64,000 bases of DNA from Perognathus longimembris pacificus (taxonomy: Eukaryota > Chordata > Mammalia > Rodentia > Heteromyidae). The DNA is taken from NCBI RefSeq assembly GCF_023159225.1, contig NC_063166.1:79199785-79263784 (forward strand), given 5' to 3'. Every line of letters begins with the position of its first letter. Within the stretch, counting starts at the first letter, position 1. Below, in pieces: positions 12,101-20,225 of the stretch. Both the position numbers and the translations under genes were made by a program. The notes under the pieces are model-generated. The model worked only from the letters and a program-made list of their open reading frames with translations. It had not been told where the DNA came from and did no database searches.

Positions 12101-13231
12101 CGGCAGGCTCAGGAGGAGCCCACCCCGCGCCGCGTGGAAGGGAGATTCCCTGCCGTCCACACGGGAGGCGCCCCCCACCCCCCCAGCCCTCACCCACCTC
12201 CGGGACCAGGCCCGCCACCACGCCGCCATCTCGGGAGCCCCGGCCCCGGGTGGGTCTCCCGGGGGCGAGGGTGCAGGGCCCCAGCACCCGGCCAGCGCGC
12301 CGTCCGTCCGCCCAGGGCCGCGGGAGCCGCGTGAGTGGCGGAACCGGGCCGGGCCCCAGGGCCCGGGTTGGGGTGCGGCAGCTCCACGGATGTGTCAGCC
12401 GCGATGACGCGGCCCCGGCTGGCACGTGCGGGCCACCGCCTCGGGCGCCGCGGGGCTGGGCGGCGGCTCCGGGCCTTCCCGGCTGGCCGAGGCCGGACCT
12501 GGGCACACGCCGTCCCCTCCCCCCGCCCCCCCGCCCCCACCCCTCCCCCCGCTCTCCTGTTCCCGCTGCCGTCCCCTGGGTGGGCCCGTCCCCTGGGACG
12601 CGCAAGGTACCCCGCGGGAGCCACCGGCTGAGCCTCCGGCCCGGGGACTCGCGGCCTCCTGAGCGAGGACGCAGAGCCAGGGCTCCGTTGTGGAGACAGA
12701 AGAGGGTGTGTGTGCACGTGTGTGTGCGTGTGTGTGCGTGCGTGTGCGTGTGCGTGTGTCGCTCCCTCCAGGCTAGCGCTCTGCCGCGTCAGCCACCGCG
12801 CCACCTCTGGCTTTTTCTGAGCGGTTCATTGGAGGCGAGAGTCTCACAGACTTTCCTGCCCAGGCTGGCTTTGAACCGGGATCCTCAGATCTCAGCCTCT
12901 GAGGAGCTGGGCCCCGGCCCCCGGCGCTGGTGTGTTTTAATTGACGACTTTTCGCGTGTCTAGGAAATGATAGGTTTGTCGTGGCACACGCGCACACACA
13001 CGCGCACACGCGCGCACACACGCTCCCTGAGCCGGTCCTCAGGTCACTGGCGGCACGCCGGGACTCGAACCCCGGCCCGCGGGCCCGCTCCCGCCCCGGG
13101 GCCCGCCGCACTCACCAGCTCCTCCGGCCATGGACGCCGAAGCTGGCGAAGGAGGCGCTGCGGCTCACGGCGCCCACGGTCTCCGCGTCCCCGGGGGACA
13201 GGAACCGCAGGCTCACCGACATGGCTGCCTC
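1..13231 (-). CDS. RIPOR3: RIPOR3 (FAM65C), 18 coding exons, 3' end cut by window edge
   Basis: RIPOR3 is a RHO-family-interacting cell polarization regulator. Its paralogues RIPOR1 and RIPOR2 bind and restrain RhoA and act in cell polarity; RIPOR3 itself is little studied. The call rests on the family-typical N-terminus ([12 protein letters not shown]) and on conserved blocks such as [52 protein letters not shown] and GQRW-like RQRWRLKG, which belong to the N-terminal PL48/FAM65 domain (about residues 20-320). A Pro/Ser/Glu-rich linker follows (about 330-515), then a helical C-terminal part. Coding exons, 5' to 3': 13222-13116, 9491-9345, 9227-9149, 8644-8621, 8108-8055, 7755-7606, 7069-7006, 6791-6748, 6547-6422, 6221-6076, 5425-5296, 4978-4478, 1946-1825, 1627-1510, 1157-1022, 910-743, 479-318, 118-1. 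All junctions are GT/AG and phases match throughout. The head-to-head PARD6B neighbour fixes RIPOR3 rather than RIPOR1/2. Confidence 0.93.
318..479 (-). CDS. RIPOR3: RIPOR3 coding exon 17
   Basis: Residues 706-759: [20 protein letters not shown], then [20 protein letters not shown] and the helix HLAQLCKE. The TxFQ(Y/W) and L..L..Q pattern fits the ARM-like helical C-terminus of RIPOR proteins. Acceptor GCCAG|TG, donor AAG|GTGGGC. Confidence 0.88.
743..910 (-). CDS. RIPOR3: RIPOR3 coding exon 16
   Basis: Residues 650-705 include [20 protein letters not shown] and a basic region ending in GKSPGQLDA. The acceptor CCCCCAG|TCC keeps the frame; using the closer CCGCAG|GCC would shift it. Donor GCAG|GTGCGG is phase 1. 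Confidence 0.84.
1022..1157 (-). CDS. RIPOR3: RIPOR3 coding exon 15
   Basis: Encodes residues 605-649 ([20 protein letters not shown]...[15 protein letters not shown]), an amphipathic helical stretch. The in-phase acceptor is CTTCCAG|AAG; a nearby GCAG at about 1180 would run into a stop. Donor GAGA|GTAAGT leaves phase 1. Confidence 0.86.
1510..1627 (-). CDS. RIPOR3: RIPOR3 coding exon 14, with in-frame duplication
   Basis: Residues 565-604 end in [17 protein letters not shown], matching the family's VHL..C..L(V/L)Q helix. Upstream of it the exon contains two tandem 33-base copies giving [11 protein letters not shown] then [11 protein letters not shown]. Acceptor CACCAG|C, donor CAG|GTGGGG. 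Confidence 0.88.
1555..1620 (-). repeat. 33-bp tandem duplication inside RIPOR3 exon 14
   Basis: Two adjacent 33-base copies (1555-1587 and 1588-1620) differ at one position (1578 versus 1611). The length is a multiple of three, so the reading frame is kept and eleven residues are repeated. Confidence 0.95.
1825..1946 (-). CDS. RIPOR3: RIPOR3 coding exon 13
   Basis: Encodes residues 525-564, with the conserved-looking [14 protein letters not shown] motif, the same kind of block as the SALESFDFLNT region of paralogues. Acceptor CCGCAG|CC, donor G|GTGAGT, phase 0 in and 2 out. Confidence 0.88.
3549..3735 (+). repeat. Class B SINE
   Basis: B1-like head GTGGCTCACGCCTGTAATCC, then a shortened tRNA-like tail ending in a CA run. 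Confidence 0.8.
3760..3940 (-). repeat. Class B SINE, antisense, 5' part lost
   Basis: Reads as the reverse of the tRNA-like half (GGCTTGAACTCTGAGCC, then GCTCTACCACGTGAGC) followed by the B1-half junction. Confidence 0.75.
4478..4978 (-). CDS. RIPOR3: RIPOR3 coding exon 12, long low-complexity linker
   Basis: The largest coding exon (501 bases, residues 358-524) encodes a Pro/Gly/Glu-rich disordered linker. It ends in a helix-like [11 protein letters not shown]...[16 protein letters not shown]. In RIPOR paralogues the same position is an acidic, Ser-rich linker, so low conservation is expected. The acceptor is a tandem CAGCAG (4981-4976), so the first Gln may be optional. Confidence 0.85.
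5296..5425 (-). CDS. RIPOR3: RIPOR3 coding exon 11
   Basis: Residues 314-357 ([20 protein letters not shown]...RERYFL). The WNPF/WYPF junction marks the end of the conserved domain in this family; the rest is a Ser/Thr-rich linker that could host 14-3-3-type sites. Donor CTG|GTAAGC. Confidence 0.87.
5578..5752 (-). repeat. Class A SINE
   Basis: Starts with the inverted tail GGCCAGTCCTGGGGCTTG and ends CCCATTCCCAGCCC, the reverse of the ID-like head. It lies in the RIPOR3 intron between exons 10 and 11. Confidence 0.85.
6076..6221 (-). CDS. RIPOR3: RIPOR3 coding exon 10
   Basis: Encodes residues 266-313: [20 protein letters not shown], then [20 protein letters not shown] and KLQLEVVW. Paralogues carry a closely similar ITELKGL...DINDLGTIKLNLEITW pattern. 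The previous intron is only 200 bases and very G-rich in RNA sense. Confidence 0.91.
6290..6420 (-). repeat. Degenerate GC-rich intronic repeat
   Basis: Loose tandem of CCCCGCCCTCGTC-like units fills the 200-base intron 9. In RNA sense it is a series of G-runs next to the exon 9 donor. Confidence 0.6.
6422..6547 (-). CDS. RIPOR3: RIPOR3 coding exon 9
   Basis: Encodes residues 224-265, including [20 protein letters not shown] and an acidic EEEE run before [14 protein letters not shown]. This resembles the C2-like beta-sandwich seen in RIPOR proteins. Phase 0 at both ends. Confidence 0.9.
6748..6791 (-). CDS. RIPOR3: RIPOR3 coding exon 8
   Basis: A 44-base exon encodes the end of a split Gly codon and [14 protein letters not shown] (to residue 223), the conserved RLCPGDQYE motif that opens the beta-rich part of the domain. 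Pyrimidine-rich acceptor CTCCAG|G; donor GAG|GTACGG. Confidence 0.91.
7006..7069 (-). CDS. RIPOR3: RIPOR3 coding exon 7
   Basis: Encodes [20 protein letters not shown] and the following Lys, residues 188-208 plus one base. The LGEF..RMKG block is typical of the family. Bounded by GCAG|GAC and AAAG|GTGAGG. Confidence 0.91.
7085..7555 (-). repeat. GC minisatellite filling RIPOR3 intron 6
   Basis: More than twenty irregular units of the types GCGAGCCCCGCCCC and GAGAGCCCCGCCCCC. They occupy nearly all of the 536-base intron between exons 6 and 7. The sense RNA is the G-rich strand. Confidence 0.92.
7606..7755 (-). CDS. RIPOR3: RIPOR3 coding exon 6
   Basis: Fifty codons (residues 138-187) start at [19 protein letters not shown], the most recognisable stretch of the PL48 domain. 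Splice sites are CACAG|GTG and GAG|GTGGGC. The next intron is mostly minisatellite. Confidence 0.92.
7795..8035 (-). repeat. 41-42-bp minisatellite in RIPOR3 intron 5
   Basis: About five copies of a unit containing GCGACCCCGCTCCGCCAGCT, CTGCGCCC and CGACCCCCAC. It lies 20 bases from exon 5, whose donor is intact. Confidence 0.88.
8055..8108 (-). CDS. RIPOR3: RIPOR3 coding exon 5
   Basis: Encodes [18 protein letters not shown] (residues 120-137), a near-invariant RIPOR helix. The acceptor GAGCAG|CAG and donor AAG|GTGAGC keep phase 0. The acceptor region GAGCAGCAG could also be read as a tandem NAGNAG site. Confidence 0.91.
8155..8385 (+). repeat. Class B SINE
   Basis: Complete dimer: GGCTCGCGCCTGCCATCC head, then GGGACAGCGCCCAGGCCC tail and a short A-rich end. 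Intron 4 of RIPOR3, antisense to the gene. Confidence 0.85.
8621..8644 (-). CDS. RIPOR3: RIPOR3 coding exon 4, 24-nt microexon
   Basis: This exactly 24-base exon encodes AFYYDLDK (residues 112-119), a motif conserved in the RIPOR family. Acceptor CACAG|G and donor AAG|GTGAGC are both strong. It is phase 0 on both sides, so skipping would delete eight residues without a frameshift. Confidence 0.9.
8755..8990 (+). repeat. Class B SINE
   Basis: Head CACGCCCGGAATCCCAGC, tail AGCTCAGGGGCAGCACCC, followed by a TAATAATAATA microsatellite. Intron 3 of RIPOR3. Confidence 0.85.
9149..9227 (-). CDS. RIPOR3: RIPOR3 coding exon 3
   Basis: Begins [18 protein letters not shown] and ends at SSRL|GTGAGG (residues 85-111). 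The first base completes the split Arg codon. This is a coiled-coil-like helix of the PL48 domain. Confidence 0.9.
9345..9491 (-). CDS. RIPOR3: RIPOR3 coding exon 2
   Basis: Acceptor CGCAG|G and donor CAG|GTGGG bound residues 36-84/85. The block [19 protein letters not shown] and the basic helix ending in FEALKRGL are hallmark RIPOR sequences leading into the PL48 domain. The phase (1 in, 2 out) matches both neighbours. Confidence 0.92.
10351..11459. repeat. 1.1-kb decamer tandem array with 210-bp higher-order unit
   Basis: About 105 variants of a ten-base unit (ACCACCAGAG, AGCAACAGAG, ACCATCAGAG, ATCACCAGAG, AGCACCTGTG and others). Unit boundaries stay in register for over 1 kb. The block 10441-10690 is identical to 10651-10900 (offset 210 bases, 21 decamers). 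Long ORFs here are repeat artefacts. Confidence 0.97.
12705..12760. repeat. GT/GTGC alternating tract
   Basis: Alternating GTGTGTGTGCACGTGTGTG, about 55 bases, immediately before a reversed SINE. Confidence 0.9.
12765..12930 (-). repeat. Class B SINE
   Basis: Reverse orientation: GGCTAGCGCTCTGCCGCGTC, then the CTTTGAACCGGGATCCTCAG signature of the B1/tRNA junction. Confidence 0.8.
12986..13025. repeat. CA/CACG alternating tract
   Basis: CACACGCGCACACACACGCG-type tract close to the donor of RIPOR3 coding exon 1. Confidence 0.9.
13116..13231 (-). CDS. RIPOR3: RIPOR3 coding exon 1 (start codon)
   Basis: The start codon is at 13222-13220 and encodes [12 protein letters not shown]..., the characteristic RIPOR-family N-terminus. 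Nine bases of 5'UTR precede it, down from an acceptor AG at 13233-13232 with a C/T-rich tract, so at least one upstream non-coding exon exists. The donor is G|GTGAG at 13116/13115. The exon carries residues 1-35 plus two bases of codon 36 (Trp). Confidence 0.92.
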
Positions 13232-14159
13232 CTGCAAGCGAAGGGGAGGATCGGCCCGGAGCCGCGGCCCGGGTGCCGCCCGGGGGGGGGGGGCGGGGGG
13301 GCAGCCTCTCCCCCGCGGGACCCCTCACTGCGAGGGCTCGACGGCCCAGCGACCCACGGGCCGCTCGGGCGAGGGGCGGCGCCGCCCGGGCAGAGCCGGG
13401 GACAAAGGACCCAGCCGCGCGCGCCAAGGCCCTGGGGCACGGGAGCACCGAGTGGCCACGGGCAGAGCAGGTCCACGGGGGGGGGGGGCTGCGGCTCCCA
13501 GCAGGGTCAGAGGCGTCTCGGTCCCCAGGGGCCGGGGTGCCTGGGAGCCGTGGGTGACCAGCCCGGCCCGTGGGCTGCGGGCCTCAGGGTCCCCCTCTGA
13601 CCCAGACCCCGGCCGTCCGTCCCCAAACCGTGTCCCGGTGGGAAATGCCACCTTCCCCGCCCCCCGGGAACACAGCCTTCTAGCCGGCAGCCCTGGCATG
13701 GCAGCCCTTGGAAAGTTCTCCTTGGTATCTAACCTAAATCTCTGCAGCCGCCGTTTCACACTTCACTATGTGGCCAGGGGCCGTCAGCCCGTGGGTTCCG
13801 GGAACCCCGCGGCCCAGACCCGAGCCACAAGCAGCCACGGCCCGGGCCACGGCCACGGCCCTGCCCCAGGCTCAGCCCCGCACCTGGCGGCCTGCAGTCA
13901 GGTCTTGACTCGAATCCGGGGCTTGGCAAGGGGTGAGCACAGCGCGGGGTGCTCCGGGTGGCCCCTGCCGGAGCTCAGCCCCCCTCCCCCCGCCCCCTCT
14001 GCCCTCAGCAATCCGCGCCCCGCCCGGCCCCGCCCATCCCCGCCCTCCCCACACTGTGCGGAGCCCCGAGGAGCCCGAGGAAGGCAGGCCGGGCCGGCTC
14101 CACCCGCTGGGCCCCGAGGTCTCGATGGCCATGTGAGGACTGGGAAAAGACCCCCCTCC

Positions 14160-14880
14160 CCGGCCACCAGAGCCCCGGGGGGGGGCACCGAGGGCGGGGG
14201 GGTCACCGAGGGAGGGGGGACAGAGGGTGGGGGGGGCACCGAGGGAATGGGGGACAGAGGGCGGGGGGGCAGAGGGCAGGGGGAGCACCGAGGGCGGGGG
14301 GGCACCGAGGGCAGGGGGGCACCGAGGGCGGGGGGGCAGAGGGCAGGGGGAGCACCGAGGGCGGGGGGCACCGAGGGTGGGGGGCGCAGAGGGCGGGGGG
14401 GCACCAAGGGCGGGGGGGCACCAAGGGGGGCACCGAGGGCGGGGGGGCAGAGGGCAGGGGAAGCACCGAGGGCGGGGGGCGCAGAGGGTGGGGGGGCACC
14501 AAGGGGGGGCACCGAGGGCGGGGGGGCACCGAGGGGGGCACCGAGGGCGGGGGGGCAGAGGGCAGGGGAAGCACCGAGGGCGGGGGGGCACCGAGGGCGG
14601 GGGGCGCAGAGGGCGGGGGGGCACCGAGGGCGGGGGGCGCAGAGGGCAGGGGGAGCACCGAGGGCGGGGGGAGCACCGAGGGCGGGGGGCGCAGAGGGCG
14701 GGGGGGCACCGAGGGCGGGGGGCGCAGAGGGCGGGGGGAGCACCGAGGCCGGGTGGGGGGCCGAGGGCGGGGGAGCACCGAGGCCGGGGGGGGGGCAGAG
14801 GGCGGGGGGAGCACCGAGGCCGGGTGGGGGGCAGAGGGCGGGGGGAGCACCGAGGCCGGGTTGGGGGCAGAGGGCTGACC
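14160..14880. repeat. G-rich minisatellite
   Basis: Some forty units of GCACCGAGGGCGGGGG and GCAGAGGGCGGGGG, about 17-18 bases each, with units of five to eight Gs on the plus strand. It generates spurious ORFs in all frames. Confidence 0.95.
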
Positions 14881-15189
14881 GGGACCCCGGCCCACGGCGC
14901 GGGGCGGGAGGTGGGGGAGCGCAAGGTGCGCACGGGCCCTGTGCTGGGGGCTGGGTCACCTCGCTGTTCACGGCCTCCCGCGGGAGCTGCCGACAGCCTC
15001 GTGACACAGATGGGGAAACTGAGGCGTGGGGAGGCAATGGGGGCTTCCCAGGCACCCCGGGGTGCTGCAGGGCACGGGCCAGCGGCGGCAGTGGCCTCTC
15101 TGCCTGGCCCTCGCCTGCTGTCCCCGGGGGCCCAGACCCACCTGCGCCCCCCAGCCCCGCAGAGCCCAGCCTGAGGGCTCAGGGCCTGG

Positions 15190-15500
15190 GCAAGGGGCTG
15201 GACGGGGCTGGGGTGAGGGGATGGAGGGGGCAGGGGGGAGGGGATGGAGGGGGCTGGAGGGGGCTGGGGGGAGGGGATGGAGGGGCTGGGGCAGCTGAAT
15301 GGGCCTGGGGGATCTGGGGGTCTGGACAGGGGCAGGGGGGCTGGACAGGGCTGGAGGGGGGCTGGACAGGGGCAGGAGGGCTGGACAGGGCTGGGGGGCC
15401 GGAGGGCTGGAGGGAGCAGGGGGCTGGAGGGGGTGGGGGGACCAGAGGGTTGACAGGGCTGGAGAGAGCAGGGGTGCTGGAGGGGGCTGGGGGGCCGGCT
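15190..15500. repeat. G-rich GGGGCTGGACAGGG-type repeat
   Basis: Irregular tandem of GGGGCTGGAGGGGG and GGCTGGACAGGGGC motifs. Confidence 0.85.
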
Positions 15501-16104
15501 AGCAGCCAGGCAGGGACGGGCAGGAGCTGAGATGGGGCCCCACACAGCCCTTGGGGTGCAGGCCCCTCTTGGGTTGCTGGAGAGGACAAGAGGGGCCTGG
15601 AGGCGCTGCCGGGCTCGACCCCCCCCCCCCCCGTTCCTGCCTGGGACGTCCACGGAGCTCAAGGCCAGGGAGCCGAGGCTGCGCCAGACCCCGAGACGGC
15701 AGGAAGATGGGTCAGCACCCCTCCACCCCCCCCCCCCCGCCATGGAGCAGGGGAGCTGCCGCCCTCCCAGGCTAATGAGGGGGCGTGGCCACGCCCACCC
15801 CACCCCACCGGCCCAGGCCCTGCCTGCCCCCAACCCCACACAAGACCCCGTTCCCCTAATAAAGAAAGCGGGGTGCACACAGCGACCCAAAGGCTGAGCA
15901 ATGAAGACCCCCGTTCAGTGTCGGCCCAAGCAGAAACGTCCGCGAGACTCAGAGCCGCGGGGCGCCGCCGTGGCTCGAGTGACCCCGCGCGAGCCGTGAG
16001 CACAGAGAGGCTCAGGGACAGGGCCGGGCCTTGAGTGAGAGCTGGGGGGGGGGGGGCGGGGGGAGGGAGGGGGGAGGGAGAGAGAAACAGAGGCTAAGCC
16101 CGCA

Positions 16105-16225
16105 CCCACAGCTCACGTCCATAACCCTGGCTGCTTGGGAGGCTGAGGTCTGAGGACTGCAGTTCAAAATCAGCCCGGGCAGGAAGGCGCGGGGACAGTG
16201 CCCGGCCCCGAGTTCAAGCCCCGGG
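16105..16225 (+). repeat. Class B SINE, internally deleted
   Basis: Head CAGCTCACGTCCATAACCC joined early to the tail GGGACAGTGCCCGGCCCC and TTCAAGCCCC B-box. Confidence 0.7.
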
Positions 16226-18119
16226 ACCGGCGTGCGCGCCCACAAAGCTGAGGCGGAGGCCAGGGCGGCTCCTCCAAGGTCACTGAGGCGCCAGGGCTTG
16301 AACCGGAACATTCTGGGCTGCACCCCCTCCCCCGGCGTTCTCGAACACCCCCGCCAGTAGCCAGCCTGGCGGGGGGCCGGGGGGCTGGCAGCGGGGGGCC
16401 TGCGGAGCTGGGGGGGGGCGGGTAGAAGCCAGTGTCTCCCCCGCCAGCACCAGGCCGGGGTGTCCAGGCCCCCGGGGGCCAGCAGCCTGTCCCCGTCGGC
16501 AGCCGGTGGCCACCCGGGGGGGGGCGCGCTGCGGGCGGCTTGCGGGGGGCCACCCGGGCAGCGGGGGCCCTGCCGGCGGGGGGGGGCCGGGGCAGCCCCG
16601 CAGCTCACAAACCTCCGGGGACAGCAGGGCGGCGTCCGGGCCGGTCGGCGTCTCCACGGGGCTCCTGGCCGCTGTGGGTCCCGCCGGGCCTCGGAGGCAG
16701 AGCCACCCCGCAATCTGGGCCGCGCCGCCCACGGGGACCGGCTAAATTTAGGCCCCGGGCGGTGGCCGACCCCCCGCCGGCCGCGGCCTCCGGAGCTCCC
16801 GGGGCTCGAAAATAACTACTCTGCCCAGGAAGAAAGGAAACGGTGAACAGCCCCGGCGGGGCGGGCCATGTCTGGAAGAGGGGCCGGCCGCCCTGGCAGA
16901 AGGTTCTAGAACTGGCCCGTCTGTCCCGGGTGGGCGGGGGGGGCTGAAGGGAAGAAGTCTTCATTTTACCAGCAGGACGATGGGGGGTCCCACACGGTCA
17001 CGTGACCTGCCCGGAACCCCAAGGGGACAGGCAGAGCCCCAGGACCGCCGCTCCTCTTAGTGAGGTGCTCCCGGTGTCCCCACTGCCGGGGACCCCCGCC
17101 GCCCTCTCCCCTGCTGGGGTCACCTCAGGGCAGCTAGCTGGGGTCACACTGAAGCCCCGCCCTGTCCTGGGTCTGGGCCGGCAGCGTCCAGGTTTACGCC
17201 CCCCCCCTGCGAGCGAGTGAACGATGGGGGGGCCTCAGCGCAGCGGCTGCCGGCGGTGGGGCGGTGGGCAAGCCCCCGGGGACGTGGCCTCCCCCACCCC
17301 GCCCCGCCCCGCACACTGCAGCGAGCTGAGAAGGGCTGGGCGCGGCGGCAGGAAGCCCCTGCCGGCAAAGGGACCCAACGCACAGGGCGGAGCACCTGCT
17401 CGCGCTCGGGAGGCTCCGAGTTCAAATCCCGGGACCGACAGCCGCCGTCCATCCCGGCTGCCGGGCCAGGACGGTCCCCGGGCCAGAGGGACACAGCTGG
17501 CACGGCGGAGCCTGGGGCGCGGCCAGGCCGCCGGACCTGCGTGCCCAGCCCGCCTGGGGGCCCCGGGGCCTGCGGAGCCCGGGAGGCGGTCGAGGCCCCT
17601 GGGGCCGGCGTGCACACCGACGTCCCTGAGCCCTGGCCCATCCGTGGGGGCCGCCCGGCTCCTCCCCGCCCCCCCCCCCCCGCGCCCCAAGCACAGCGCA
17701 GCTCCTCCCCAAGGGCTCTGCTTAGAGAACCTTCTGGAACCCAAAGCTTTCCACTGCGGGGCTCCAGCCCTGCTTCCGCTGCCGCCGGGCGCCCCCTGCT
17801 GGCCGCTTGCGGTATCGCAGCCCTGCTCCGCCAGTCCCAGGAGGGCAGCCAGGAGGGGTGGCGGGTCCCCAAGGGGTGCACCGGGCGCCGGCCTGACACC
17901 CCGAAGCAAGCAGTGGGGGTCGGAAGCGGGGCGCTGGCGCTTCCAGTGTGGCCGGGCACTCCGGCAGACTCTGGGCCGTGCCCACGCCACGCGACTTCTC
18001 CACTGAGCGCCCGGGACCAGGGCCGGCGTCTCTGTTCTCGGGGAGGGAAGCGCACGGGGCGGGAGGCGCCCACAGACACAGAGTCGGGGAGCCCATGCCA
18101 AGCGCACGAGGAGGAAGAA

Positions 18120-18232
18120 AAAGGGGGCTCGCGCCTGGAATCGGCCTCCCTCCCCAGGAGGCTGAGATCCGAAGGTCGAGGTTCGGAGCCAGCTCAGGCG
18201 GCAAAGTCGGCGAGACTCATCTCGATAGACTT
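18120..18232 (+). repeat. Class B SINE fragment
   Basis: GGCTCGCGCCTGGAATCGG head followed by AGGCTGAGATCCGAAGG and TCGGCGAGACTCATCTCG; the tRNA-like half is absent. Confidence 0.7.
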
Positions 18233-18629
18233 GGCGCGGGCGCCAAGAGCCTTGGACGCGGAGGGAAACATCTGGGCCCCAGGCCTGGCCAGATGAGGCC
18301 GGCCCGGCTCGGTTCCTGCCTCGGGTGAACCGGGGATAGAGAGCCACAGCCCTCCCCACACGCGGCCTCCACCCCCCTCCCACCCACAGCCTCCGCCCCC
18401 CCCCCCGCCTCCCACCCACGGCCTCCACCCCTCCCCCCGGCCCCCCTCCTCCTGCCCAGCTTCTAGAACAACCCGCCCTGGGCCCAGGCCCCACGCGTGA
18501 CCCTCAGGCGGCAGAAGGACGGGAGGGCGGCCCCCTAGGTCACCCCACGGGGAGCCCACCCGCGGCCCACCCGCCGGGGGTCGCGGCAGCCGGTGGACGC
18601 CCCGCCGCTCCGCGCCCAGCTTTCCCCGT

Positions 18630-18720
18630 GGTTAACGAGACTTTCCCGCCCCCGCTGGCTTTGAACCGCGATCCTCAGGTCTCAGCCTCCCGACTGGCCG
18701 GGATGTCGGGCGTGAGCCCG
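18630..18720 (-). repeat. B1-like half SINE
   Basis: Reversed: ACGAGACTTTCCCGCCC, CTTTGAACCGCGATCCTCAG and GGGCGTGAGCC. Confidence 0.7.
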
Positions 18721-19184
18721 GGCGCCCAGCCCCGGCCCTGGGTCTCTCCCGCAGATTTTCCCCGCCTCCCGCTGGGAAGCTTGGCTTCCCCGTTACCAGC
18801 GGGGCTCGGGGGCACCAAGTCGTGGAGATGTATCAGAAGGAGAAAGTCGGGGACCCCCACACATCTGGGGGGATCCAGGGAGCTTGGGCAAAGCAACCCT
18901 CGGGCACAAGCTCCTTCTTGTCCTGCTCTGGGCCCCGGGCCCCCCGCCGACTGTGGAGAAACAGCCAGGCGCACAGACACCCCCGGCCCCCCGCAGCCCT
19001 GAGTGGGGCAGGATGGGCGCCCAGCGTCTGGAATGAATTGGGGTGTCACGCCGCCGGCCTGGGCCTCTCCTCACAGGAAAGCTATTGATCTCATGAGCTG
19101 CGCTCTTTGGAAAGCGGAGCCCAAGCGCGTCCGCATCCATCCGGAAGGGCTGTGGCTGCTGCTGGCTTTCTCTCGCGGGCGTGT

Positions 19185-19225
19185 GTGTGTGTGTGCACGC
19201 GAGTGTGTGCGTGTCTCCACAGCAC
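19185..19225. repeat. GT-rich microsatellite
   Basis: GTGTGTGTGTGTGCACGCG run in the RIPOR3 5' intron. Confidence 0.85.
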
Positions 19226-19557
19226 GCATTCCCATGGTGGCGCCATGAGCCCCACCGCTCGCCTGCGGTGAAGACAATGGCGGGGGCGGCCCGTGGCCTC
19301 ACCGTGGCTTGGGCTCCGTGGTGAAAAGCAAGACGGACATCTTGCCCGGTGCAGTGGCGCCTGCCTGTCATCCCCTGTGCCCGGGAGATGGGGGTGGGGT
19401 GGGGGGGCGGGGTTGAAGTTTGAGGCCCCCCCCCCAGACAAAAACACGGCTGCCACCCCGTCTCCATCAGTAAGCCGGGAACTGAGAAGAAGGACCAGGG
19501 GATGAGGCCGGGCCCAGGCGAACACAGGGGAGACCTTTCCGGAAAAGAAAGCAAGAA

Positions 19558-19645
19558 GGGCTGGGGGGCGTGGCCCACGTGACGGAGCACCTGCCTGCTG
19601 GCTGAACGTAAGGTCCCGGGTTCAAGCCCCAGTACCGTCCTCACC
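19558..19645 (+). repeat. ID-like SINE monomer
   Basis: GGCTGGGGGGCGTGGCCC with a B box GGTTCAAGCCCC; no right half. Confidence 0.65.
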
Positions 19646-20195
19646 CAAACCCCAAGAAGTGGACGCTGTGAATGCTGCCCCTCCCCCCTCCTTGCAAGGA
19701 CAGGGACCCTGAGCTCAGAGGGGTCACACTCTCGAGCGCCACCGGCTCCGAGCCCGCGTGGCCCGGATTCGAGGTGGCGGCGCCAAGCAGAAGCCCCTCC
19801 CTCCCTGCAGGCCCGGAGTTCAGTTCTAAATTTATTCTCTGACCTTCTTGTGGGTTCTAAATTTGGCCAAACAAGTTCTTCCAGCCCAATCGATGACCTA
19901 GGTGAGCACGCTGTTTACCCAACGAGCTTCCGGCTGTGGGCTGTGCCAAAACAGCCCTGTCTGGAGAAGCAGCCGCCGGGCATGCGCCTCCGACTGCCAG
20001 GTCTGAGTCCCCCCCCCCCCCCCCGCATAAAGATCATCTAGAACCAAACTTACTTAGGCTCACTGTCCTAGAAGGATCCCAAGAAGCGTGTCAATTAGCT
20101 GGATCAACCTTTACCTGAAACCCAGTTCCGTGAACCAAGCCCTTCTTCCAATTCATTTCACTGGGTTTCCTGGGTTTCAGTTTTCTTTAATAGGC

Positions 20196-20225
20196 AATGA
20201 ATGAATGAATGAATGAATGAATGAA
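20196..20225. repeat. (GAAT)n tetranucleotide run
   Basis: About seven GAAT units. Such runs often mark the 3' end of old L2/MIR elements, but no body is recognisable. Confidence 0.9.

Larger units (their letters stand above)
9492..13115 (-). other. RIPOR3 intron between coding exons 1 and 2
   Basis: A 3.6-kb intron with a small CA run (9920-9945), the large decamer array (10351-11459), a GC-rich unique part (11460-12700) and GT/CA tracts flanking an inverted SINE (12705-13025). I see no exon in 9500-10340 or 11460-12700. Confidence 0.7.

Noticed and set aside
12981..15530. An 849-codon plus-strand open frame
   Set aside because: It reads through RIPOR3 exon 1 antisense, a G-rich minisatellite and intron sequence. 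It is dominated by repetitive Gly/Arg/Ala peptide; stop codons are rare simply because the DNA is GC-rich.
13872..15890. A 672-codon minus-strand open frame rich in Pro-Arg
   Set aside because: It is the antisense reading of the same G-rich array with no domain, no splice logic with RIPOR3 and no start context.
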